Of a stretch of 10,634 bases of DNA, positions 1-6,061 are shown piece after piece (the first letter of the stretch is position 1; each line of letters begins with the position of its first letter). The notes beneath the pieces are model-generated. The model was not told the DNA's origin, searched no databases, and saw only the letters and a program-made list of their open reading frames with translations. The DNA lies in NCBI GenBank assembly GCA_007126415.1, contig SLBH01000142.1, positions 1-10,634 of the forward strand, in the 5' to 3' direction. This DNA is from Spirochaetales bacterium. GTDB taxonomy: Bacteria; Spirochaetota; Spirochaetia; DSM-27196; SLAA01. A program made the translations under genes and the position numbers.

Positions 1-1847
1 AGGCGGCGACGGGCTTGGTCGATGAGGCGTGAGTGGTAGCGGGCGGACTCGGCAAGCGCAGAGTAGAGTCGTTTAGAGTTGAGCAGCGCTCGCTCGCCCG
101 GTTCCGCGGTGGAGCCGGCGGAGGTGCTGAAGATTTCTTCCGCGGCCTCGTGTATCAAGAACCCGAGGATCTCGCGTTGTTGTGACGCGCCGATCATGCG
201 GTCGGTTTCGTCGAGCAGGGTGAGGTCAAGCGGCGCTTCGGGGTCGGCCCGGTGCGTCTCAACGGCGCGCTGCGCCGCCTCTACCGCCGGACCTAACCGA
301 CTCTCGAGCGACAGCAACTCTTCCGCGAGCGTCGCGAGGTCGTGTTCGAGTGTTTCGGTCGAGTGTTCGGCATGGCGGTCGTGGTGTAGCCCAGCAAGGC
401 GGGCGTCTAACGCGGTGCGGCCGCCCGCGGCCGAAGCCAATTCGTCTGCGGCGGTGACGGCATCCGGCGGCCGTATCGGGTCCATCCCTTCGATGCGGAG
501 CCCGCGGGCGCTGAGCGTTCTGAACTCGGGACCGGGACGCGGGCCGGCGGCGATCTGGCTTTCGAACCACCACTTGTACAGCAGCATGCGCCGGTCGGTG
601 AGAATCACCCGGCCGTCGGCGGCCTCGCCATGCCGCGGTCCGCCGTCCCAGAGATACTGCGCAGCGTAACGCTCAACCGGCATGACGCGGTCGCAGAACC
701 CGTGCGCGAGCTCCTCGAAGAAACTGCCGCGGCAGTGCGTTACGTGATCCGGAAACCCAAGGTCCAGCCCGGCGGTGTAGATTGGGCTGCAGCCGAGCAC
801 CTTGGCGAAGTCCCAAGCCGAGGTTGCAACCGAGCCGCCCGCACCCAGCGCGCCGCGCGGCTCGAGCCCGCGTTCCAGGTACTGTCCAAGGGGAAACAGA
901 GAGCTGCAGAGGTAGCGCGGGTTCTCGGACAGTAGGCGGAACACGCGCGGATGCGTAGCCGACTCCGACACGAGTGCGGTCTGCGGCGACACGGCGCGAT
1001 CAAGGTGGCGCGTGTTCCAGTACTGCGGATCTACGGTTACCAGGAAGTCGGGCGTCACGCCGGCGCGGAGGAGCGGCACGATCGAGGTGTCCACTGCGAT
1101 GATCAGCGCGCGCTCGCGCAGTTCGGCGAGCCACGGCAGCACCTCGTCGAGCGTGGGACCGGCGGCGCAGACCACCGCGGGCAGGTCCGAGAAACGGCCC
1201 TGAACTCGAGCCACACCGGGCGACTCGGCCATCACGCCGATGTTTCGTACGAGGTTGCGAACCCAGAGTCGCCCGAAGCGTTTCAAGGTGTTGCGGTTGA
1301 TCTCCTCACGAGTGCTGTGACGTGAGATCGCCTCATCGGCGCCGGCGAAGATCTCGGGCGAGGCTTCCACCGCTGCGCGTAAGCGCTGGACCGCCGGACG
1401 CCGCGGGCGCGCGCGTGAGAGCGCCTGAGCGAGCCCTTCAGCTGCGTCGGCTCCGGCGATCAAGGTGAGGTTGGGGCTGCCCAGTATCGATTCGAGCGGC
1501 CGCGTGCGGAGTGCGGCGCGGAACAGCTCGAGCTGAGGTTCGAGTACGATGATGGGAGTATCGGGGTACCGGGCGGTAATGGCCTCGAGATGGTATCCGA
1601 GACCGAAGCCGTAACACACAACGAGATCCGCGGCTGCAAACGAAGGGTCTGCGGCGACGCGTTCGGCCTCGCGTCGTGGTGCGCGCGTGCTATGCAGCCA
1701 CCGTCCGCCGACCCTGGCGGTGGGCTCGGCGTCGCGCGTGTGGTGTAGCTCGAGCTCCGCGACGGCGCCGCTGAGGAGCTCGAGCTCCTCGATCGCCTCG
1801 GGATGCACCGCCGCGAGCGCCTCGAGGTTGCGGCGCAGTACCGTCAT
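1..1847 (-). CDS. Maf/DUF115 motility-associated glycosyltransferase-like protein (3' partial)
   Basis: From the ATG at 1847 the frame stays open for 615 codons to the left edge, so the stop lies outside the window. The central part (about residues 195-370) is the DUF115/MAF_flag10 domain, with VVCAAGPTLDEVLPWL near 225-240 followed by IIAVDTSIVPLLRAGVTPDFLVTVDP. Near 76-90 is the conserved CYGFGLGYHLEAI segment of this family. The C-terminal region after about 480 is helical and Glu/Leu/Arg-rich. Maf proteins in flagellated bacteria transfer nonulosonic acids (pseudaminic or legionaminic type) to flagellins; that role here is inferred from the family, and other DUF115 members are annotated as MptE-like pterin kinases. 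The start is supported by GGAG five bases upstream (1853-1856) and by an ATGA overlap with the upstream PBP stop, which implies translational coupling. Family confidence is high; substrate is unknown. Confidence 0.9.
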   Translation of the reverse strand, partial: MTVLRRNLEALAAVHPEAIEELELLSGAVAELELHHTRDAEPTARVGGRWLHSTRAPRREAERVAADPSFAAADLVVCYGFGLGYHLEAITARYPDTPIIVLEPQLELFRAALRTRPLESILGSPNLTLIAGADAAEGLAQALSRARPRRPAVQRLRAAVEASPEIFAGADEAISRHSTREEINRNTLKRFGRLWVRNLVRNIGVMAESPGVARVQGRFSDLPAVVCAAGPTLDEVLPWLAELRERALIIAVDTSIVPLLRAGVTPDFLVTVDPQYWNTRHLDRAVSPQTALVSESATHPRVFRLLSENPRYLCSSLFPLGQYLERGLEPRGALGAGGSVATSAWDFAKVLGCSPIYTAGLDLGFPDHVTHCRGSFFEELAHGFCDRVMPVERYAAQYLWDGGPRHGEAADGRVILTDRRMLLYKWWFESQIAAGPRPGPEFRTLSARGLRIEGMDPIRPPDAVTAADELASAAGGRTALDARLAGLHHDRHAEHSTETLEHDLATLAEELLSLESRLGPAVEAAQRAVETHRADPEAPLDLTLLDETDRMIGASQQREILGFLIHEAAEEIFSTSAGSTAEPGERALLNSKRLYSALAESARYHSRLIDQARRR

Positions 1848-3706
1848 TCAAGCTCCAGATACAGCCGTAGGCCGTCGTAGATCTCGGAGCCGGCCGGCGG
1901 GTCTTGGCGAACCACCCAGCCGGTTCCCTCGAGCACAACGTCTATCTGGTCGGACTCAAATAACGGCAGAAGGCTACGTTTGGGTAAGCCGGTAAGATCG
2001 GGCAGCTCGTCACCGAACTCGGGTAGGTTGGGGTGCGCGACCGCGACACGGCCGCTGTGAGGTCTTATGGTGTCGCGATCGGTGCGAATGCCGAGATACG
2101 GGATGATGAACTCGGCGGCCTCCCGAATCGGGGGCGCGGCGATGCGGCCGCCGAACACGGTCTCGCCGCGCGGTTCTTCGATAACCGTATACAAGATTAC
2201 CTGCGGGTTATGCGCCGGGAACATCGCGAGTGTTGAGGCGATGTACGCATCCTCGGAGTACGCGCCGATCTGCGAGTCGAAGACCTCAGCGGTACCGGTT
2301 TTAGCGGCGATATCGATGCCGTCGATCCGGATGCGCCACGCGGTACCGCCCGACTGCGTAGAGCTCTGCATGTACGCAAGCATACGGCGGGCGGTTTCGG
2401 GGCTGAGCACCTGGCGTTGCGGCGAGCGTTGCGATTCACGCATCACCGCGCCGTCGGGGGCTACAATCTTGTGCACGATGCGAGGCTGTAGTACCACGCC
2501 GCGATTCGCGAGCGCCGTAGCTGCCCGAAGAATCTGCATCGCGGTCACACCGATCTCCTGCCCGATTGCAACGGTCTGCTTTGTGCGCCCCGACCAGGCG
2601 TCGGGCCTGCGGAGCAGGCCGCGCTCCTCGCCCGCGAACTCAATGCCGGTCTTGTCGCCGAACCCAAACATCTGCAGCATGTGATAGAAACTCTCGGCGT
2701 CCACTGTTTCAGAGGCGTAGGCTGCGCCGACGTTGCTCGAGTAGCGGATGATACCTTCGGTATCGATCGTGCCGTAATCGCCGAGGTCACGGATAGTGAA
2801 AGACGCATTCTCCGGACGATATCCACCGGAGGTATGGAAACGGTCGCGTTCGCTGATACCGCCGAGTTCCAGGATTGCCGCGATCGAGAACACCTTGAAG
2901 ACCGAACCGGGTTCGTAGATGCGGCTAATCGGCGCGTTTTGGCGTTCGGTTGCACCGTACTCGGCGAACTTGTTGGGGTCAAAACTGGGCGACTTTGAGT
3001 ACGCGAGGAGCTCTCCGGTCCTTGCGTCCATCGCGAGCATGACGACCGAACCGGCGTGTTCGCGCTCGCGAGTCTCGTGCACGATCTCGTCGATCACGCT
3101 CTGTATGTTCAAATCCAGCGTCAAGAACAGCTGGTTGCCGTAACGCGTTTCGCCGCGCTCGGCGCGATGGTGGGGCGAAAGCACCTCATCGTAGGCGTAC
3201 TCAACGCCGCTGAGCCCCACGTTGTCTATCCCGACGTAGCCGAGGGCGGCGGCGGCGGTCTTGCCGGCGGGGTAACTGCGGCCGCTCTCGCCCCGCAGGT
3301 GTATGCCCGGGATGCGGCGCTCGGCGCGCAGTTGTTCGATCCGCTCGCTTTGCGTCGGCGAGAGGCCGCGTTCGAGCACCACGTACCCCGCCGTTCCGGT
3401 CAGCTGTTCGTAAAGCTGCTGTTGATCGGCTTCGAGAACTTCGCTTAGGAGCCGAGCGGTTTCGTCCGGGTTGCCGACGTCGGGCGTCCAGGCGGTGAGG
3501 CTGTTAAGCTCGGTTTGAATCGCGAGTATCTTGCCATTGCGATCGAGAATAGGGCCGCGCTCTACCGCACTCGCCGAGAGGCCGGCGGCGCCGGCGGCAG
3601 TATCGGAGGACAGCATGATCTCGCCATACCGAACTGTGATTGTCACGGCGAATATCGCCATGAAGACAAACACCACGATGTAGCGCGTGCGGTTAGCTCG
3701 CTCCAT
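1844..3706 (-). CDS. Class B penicillin-binding protein (FtsI/PBP2-type transpeptidase) with C-terminal PASTA
   Basis: A 620-residue DD-transpeptidase that cross-links peptidoglycan on the outer face of the cytoplasmic membrane. A single N-terminal membrane anchor lies at about residues 9-27. It is followed by the PBP dimerisation region with the motif VERGPILDRNGKILA (48-62) and then the transpeptidase domain. All three catalytic motifs are present: SVFK (Ser268 nucleophile, Lys271), SSN (323-325) and KTGT (469-472). The last 50 or so residues (PDLTGLPKRSLLPLF ... QDPPAGSEIYDG) form one PASTA module, as in FtsI/SpoVD/PBP2x-type enzymes, so a division role is likely; elongation cannot be excluded. 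The start at 3706 has GGGAG only 3 bases upstream. It lies 26 bases after the lepB stop and overlaps the maf start by four bases, so it is the middle gene of an operon. No defect is seen. Confidence 0.96.
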   Translation of the reverse strand: MERANRTRYIVVFVFMAIFAVTITVRYGEIMLSSDTAAGAAGLSASAVERGPILDRNGKILAIQTELNSLTAWTPDVGNPDETARLLSEVLEADQQQLYEQLTGTAGYVVLERGLSPTQSERIEQLRAERRIPGIHLRGESGRSYPAGKTAAAALGYVGIDNVGLSGVEYAYDEVLSPHHRAERGETRYGNQLFLTLDLNIQSVIDEIVHETREREHAGSVVMLAMDARTGELLAYSKSPSFDPNKFAEYGATERQNAPISRIYEPGSVFKVFSIAAILELGGISERDRFHTSGGYRPENASFTIRDLGDYGTIDTEGIIRYSSNVGAAYASETVDAESFYHMLQMFGFGDKTGIEFAGEERGLLRRPDAWSGRTKQTVAIGQEIGVTAMQILRAATALANRGVVLQPRIVHKIVAPDGAVMRESQRSPQRQVLSPETARRMLAYMQSSTQSGGTAWRIRIDGIDIAAKTGTAEVFDSQIGAYSEDAYIASTLAMFPAHNPQVILYTVIEEPRGETVFGGRIAAPPIREAAEFIIPYLGIRTDRDTIRPHSGRVAVAHPNLPEFGDELPDLTGLPKRSLLPLFESDQIDVVLEGTGWVVRQDPPAGSEIYDGLRLYLELE

Positions 3707-3732
3707 ATACTCCCGTACTCGGCCTCATGCTC

Positions 3733-4239
3733 CTAGAGCCCGAAGGGCGTTCCCATGATCCGCCCCCTGATGCTGTCGATTGGAACCAACCCGTAATGCC
3801 GCGAGTCGCGCGAGCGCGCAGCGTTTTCTCCGGCGGCAAACACCATGTTGTCCGGGATGCGCGTTAGCTCGCGCAACTGGTTGTAGGTATATCCCGAAAG
3901 TTCGTACTCCCGATCTCCGATCCGCATGCTATGTTCCCGTAGCGTGAAACGCTCGCCCGGCGCACCCACCAACCGCTTCACCACAATACTATCATCGTCC
4001 GGTGTGCGATACACGATAATATCGCCGTTTCGTGGAGCGCTCCAGACCGCAAGATAGCGATCCAGAACCGGCAGTTGCAACCCGTACGCCGCGCGGTTCA
4101 CGAGCATTGTATGACCGTTCGGCAGAGTAGGGCTCATTGAAACGCCCTCTATCTGTACCGCTTGGACCGTGACGGCCATCAATACCACCGCGATCAAGGT
4201 CGGTAGTGCGATAATGGTGAGCGTGTCCAGCGATTTCAT
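3733..4239 (-). CDS. lepB: Type I signal peptidase (leader peptidase)
   Basis: A 168-residue membrane-bound serine protease that removes signal peptides from exported proteins. One transmembrane segment covers about residues 6-29. The catalytic serine box is GVSMSPTL with Ser34, and the general-base lysine is Lys88 in SIVVKRLVGAPGE. The downstream conserved box reads GENAARSRDSRHYG (137-150), with GEN in place of the more common GDN. The enzyme is short for the family, like Gram-positive-type SPases, and lacks the second membrane segment and the large insert of E. coli LepB. The ATG at 4239 has no clear Shine-Dalgarno sequence, but a good promoter ends about 11 bases upstream, so the leader is very short. 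It is the first gene of the lepB-PBP-maf operon and works downstream of the Sec pathway, whose motor SecA is encoded about 2 kb away. Confidence 0.95.
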   Translation of the reverse strand: MKSLDTLTIIALPTLIAVVLMAVTVQAVQIEGVSMSPTLPNGHTMLVNRAAYGLQLPVLDRYLAVWSAPRNGDIIVYRTPDDDSIVVKRLVGAPGERFTLREHSMRIGDREYELSGYTYNQLRELTRIPDNMVFAAGENAARSRDSRHYGLVPIDSIRGRIMGTPFGL

Positions 4240-4264
4240 GGTCGTTCCGGTGCATAACTATAAT
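4235..4264 (+). promoter_or_regulatory. Candidate promoter P1 for the M23 endopeptidase gene
   Basis: A perfect TATAAT (4259-4264) lies on the plus strand, with a weak -35 TTCATG (4235-4240) at an 18-base spacing. The predicted start is near 4271, so the ATG at 4299 would sit about 28 bases into the transcript. The -10 overlaps the lepB -10 on the opposite strand (4257-4262). Confidence 0.45.
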
Positions 4265-4285
4265 ACGCGCTTGCAAGAATGTCGA
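4257..4285 (-). promoter_or_regulatory. Sigma70-type promoter for lepB operon
   Basis: Read on the minus strand, the -35 is TCGACA (4285-4280) and the -10 is TATAGT (4262-4257), with a 17-base spacer. Each hexamer matches consensus at 5 of 6 positions. The expected transcription start is near 4250, giving a leader of about 11 bases before the lepB ATG. This is inferred from sequence only. Confidence 0.6.
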
Positions 4286-4300
4286 TATGTAGAATACTAT
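4271..4300 (+). promoter_or_regulatory. Candidate promoter P2 overlapping the M23 gene start
   Basis: TTGCAA (4271-4276) and TACTAT (4295-4300) are separated by 18 bases. The same TACTAT -10 occurs in the lipoprotein promoter at 8901. Transcription from here would begin near 4307, downstream of the ATG at 4299, so P2 conflicts with that start codon unless translation begins farther inside the gene. Confidence 0.35.
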
Positions 4301-5831
4301 GCAATCGGTCATTGAACACCAGTCGGTAGGCAGTCGCAGAGCCGGCGTCGAGGCGCTGCGGCGCATCGTAAGCGCGCCGAGAAAGACAGGAGATCAACTG
4401 CTGAGCATCCGAAACTACCTCGGCTGCCGCCGAGTTCGGGGTGAACGTGAGCATACGCCGAGTTCCAGCCTCTCGTCGCAACGCGTTTCCGCAGTTGGTA
4501 AAAGCCCGCGTGTTCTTGAACGTTCTAAACGTGGCTCCGGGCGTGCCGGGCGTCTCGGAGATCGTGCGAGCGGCGCCCTGAGCAACCGATCCAACCGCAA
4601 ATCGATAATCGCCCGCATACTATCCTACCGCTCGGCCAAGAGCCGACGCCGCGGCGCGTCGAGTTCCGGGGGAACCTCGAGTTCCGGCGGCTCGTCTCCT
4701 CGGCCGGGGAGGCCGGAGAGGCCGGGGAGAGGTTCCGGGAAGATTGCGCGCGGTCTGCAGGCGCTGCGCTTGTCGCTCACCGCGAAGGCCCGTCTTGCTG
4801 CGCGTCTCGCCGGGAGGGTGCCGGCGGTCGCGTCGGTGCGGCTCAAGGGGCCGGGGCTTACGAGCCTTCGGCTCAGCGGTCCGGGAGAGCTCCATATCGC
4901 GTTCGGTGCCTCGATAGTGCTCGCGGTACTGGTCGCGGGGTTTCTCCTGCAGCCCGGGCAGGCGCTTCACGGTATGGTGCAGCGCAGTCCGGAGCTCAGT
5001 TTGCCGAGCGACGGGGTGGTTGAGACGCTGCGCACTCGCCTAGCCTCGCGCGACGAGCGATACGACGCTTCAGCAGACCTCGAGGTAGATGTTAGCGGCT
5101 TTCTCGGCGTAGACACCGTTGAGTACGAGCTGCGCTCCGGCGACACCCTGTCCGGCATCGCCGTGCAGAACGGACTTCGTCTCGACACCTTGGTGAGCTT
5201 CAATCGCATCTCGGATGCACGCCGCATGCGCGCCGGCGACAGCATCAAGATTCCGAACCGCGACGGAGTGTTGCACACCGTCTCGCGCGGCGAGTCGCTC
5301 GAGAGCATCGCGCGCACCCACGACAGCTCGGTCAACGCGTTACTCGATGCCAACGATCTCGAGTCGGCCCGAATTGACCCCGGGGATTTGCTGTTTGTTC
5401 CCGAGGCTCGGATGGACGGAACCGAGCTTGCTATCATTCTGGGCGACGCGTTTCGCTGGCCGGTACGCGGGCGGCTCAGTAGCGGCTTCGGCATGCGTCG
5501 CGATCCGTTTACCGGCACCCGGCGCTTCCACAACGGCGTTGATATCGTCAACCGCCCCGGCACTCGTGTAAACGCTGCGATGTCGGGCCGTGTGGTGCAC
5601 GTCGAAAATCAGCCCGGAAACTACGGCAAGTTTGTGATCATGCGCCACCCGCGTGGATACCAAACGTTGTACGCGCATCTCGACCGGACCGCGGTTTCCA
5701 CCGGGCAGTACCTATCGCAGGGGCAGCAGGTGGGGATGCTCGGGAATACCGGTCGAAGCACCGGGCCGCACCTACATTTTTCGATAATTGAGAATGGACA
5801 GTTCATTGACCCTATGCGGCATCTTCGATAA
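4299..5831 (+). CDS. LysM-containing M23 family peptidoglycan endopeptidase, membrane-anchored
   Basis: A 510-residue zinc metallopeptidase predicted to cut peptide cross-links in the cell wall. From the N-terminus: a basic Arg/Ser-rich region (1-195), one transmembrane helix at about 199-217 (HIAFGASIVLAVLVAGFLL), a linker, two LysM peptidoglycan-binding modules (about 274-320 and 325-368, each with the GDTL/GESL-type motif), and the M23/LytM domain (386-510). Catalytic residues are intact: His411 and Asp415 in HNGVDI, His460 in LYAHLD, and His491/His493 in GPHLHF, so it should be an active enzyme rather than an EnvC/NlpD-like degenerate activator. The start is uncertain. An in-frame TAG stands at 4290-4292, 4299 is the only in-frame ATG before 4974, and there is no clear ribosome binding site. 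A GTG at 4818 or 4836 just before the membrane helix is the alternative. The gene is divergent from lepB. Confidence 0.9.
   Translation: MQSVIEHQSVGSRRAGVEALRRIVSAPRKTGDQLLSIRNYLGCRRVRGEREHTPSSSLSSQRVSAVGKSPRVLERSKRGSGRAGRLGDRASGALSNRSNRKSIIARILSYRSAKSRRRGASSSGGTSSSGGSSPRPGRPERPGRGSGKIARGLQALRLSLTAKARLAARLAGRVPAVASVRLKGPGLTSLRLSGPGELHIAFGASIVLAVLVAGFLLQPGQALHGMVQRSPELSLPSDGVVETLRTRLASRDERYDASADLEVDVSGFLGVDTVEYELRSGDTLSGIAVQNGLRLDTLVSFNRISDARRMRAGDSIKIPNRDGVLHTVSRGESLESIARTHDSSVNALLDANDLESARIDPGDLLFVPEARMDGTELAIILGDAFRWPVRGRLSSGFGMRRDPFTGTRRFHNGVDIVNRPGTRVNAAMSGRVVHVENQPGNYGKFVIMRHPRGYQTLYAHLDRTAVSTGQYLSQGQQVGMLGNTGRSTGPHLHFSIIENGQFIDPMRHLR
4659..4740 (+). repeat. In-frame low-complexity micro-repeats in the M23 N-terminal region
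   Basis: TCGAGTTCCGG occurs at 4659-4669 and 4677-4687 (18-base period, giving SSSGG twice). It is followed by GAGGCCGG at 4709-4716 and 4718-4725 (9-base period, giving an Arg/Pro/Gly tract). Periods that are multiples of three keep the frame. Such a tract is expected to vary in length by replication slippage. Confidence 0.6.
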
Positions 5832-5832
5832 T

Positions 5833-5841
5833 TGGTATACT
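5833..5841 (+). promoter_or_regulatory. Extended -10 promoter candidate for the small ORF
   Basis: TGGTATACT contains TATACT (5836-5841, 5 of 6 to consensus) preceded by the TGn extension. There is no properly spaced -35; TTGACC at 5806-5811 is 24 bases away. The expected start near 5848 would give a leader of about 57 bases ahead of the ATG at 5905. It sits directly after the stop of the M23 gene. Confidence 0.4.
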
Positions 5842-5904
5842 CTGGTGGCTAAACACAAAACTAATGCGAAAACGTGAAACTACAGCAGGGAGGAAGACTA
5901 CATA

Positions 5905-6018
5905 ATGCGAAAGCTCGCGATCGCCGTGATCTGCATGCTGGCACTATTCACGTTCATTAACGCGTATACCACCGAACCCGATTCGCTGCCGCCCCCCGCG
6001 GCCGAGCAGCAGCAATAG
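5905..6018 (+). CDS. Small hydrophobic, possibly secreted peptide (37 aa), function unknown
   Basis: A 37-codon ORF with a strong Shine-Dalgarno GGGAGGA (5888-5894), ten bases before its ATG. The product begins MRKLAIAVICMLALF and continues TFINA, then YTTEPDSLPPPAAEQQQ. That is a two-positive-charge start, a hydrophobic core of about 15 residues, and an acidic Pro/Gln-rich tail. It reads either as a signal peptide with a possible signal peptidase I site after INA, which would release a 17-residue peptide, or as a small single-span membrane protein. It starts 73 bases after the M23 gene and ends 43 bases before the convergent secA stop. I do not recognise a family. The ribosome binding site, upstream promoter-like element and organised peptide architecture argue that it is real; its shortness argues for caution. 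Confidence 0.6.
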   Translation: MRKLAIAVICMLALFTFINAYTTEPDSLPPPAAEQQQ

Positions 6019-6033
6019 TGCGGCCCCCGCGCG

Positions 6034-6051
6034 ATTGGGTCCCAATTGGGT
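6034..6051. repeat. Composite inverted and direct repeat in the small ORF/secA convergent gap
   Basis: ATTGGGTCCCAAT (6034-6046) is an inverted repeat around one central base, and CCCAATTGGG (6041-6050) is a perfect palindrome sharing its right half; ATTGGGT is thus also a direct repeat 11 bases apart. It lies between two convergent genes where a terminator would be expected. It lacks an adjacent T-run, so a terminator role is doubtful. Confidence 0.35.
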
Positions 6052-6061
6052 TCCGTGCGCC

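Noticed and set aside
79..669. A 196-codon open frame on the plus strand, antisense to the Maf gene
   Set aside because: Ser/Arg/Ala-rich composition without motifs, opposite a continuous 615-codon Maf frame with family motifs; a shadow frame.
1773..1790. Perfect 18-bp palindrome GAGGAGCTCGAGCTCCTC near the Maf start
   Set aside because: It encodes alternating Glu/Leu codons (GAG/CTC) in an acidic helical segment, and a similar codon run recurs just downstream in the gene (plus-strand positions near 1748-1757), so codon usage explains it without a binding-site role.
4967..5563. A 198-codon minus-strand open frame antisense to the LysM/M23 gene
   Set aside because: It is complementary to well-recognised LysM and M23 coding sequence and has no promoter, ribosome binding site or recognisable motif.
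5831..5904. Intrinsic terminator after the M23 gene
   Set aside because: No GC-rich hairpin followed by a T-run is visible; the region instead looks like a promoter and leader for the small ORF.
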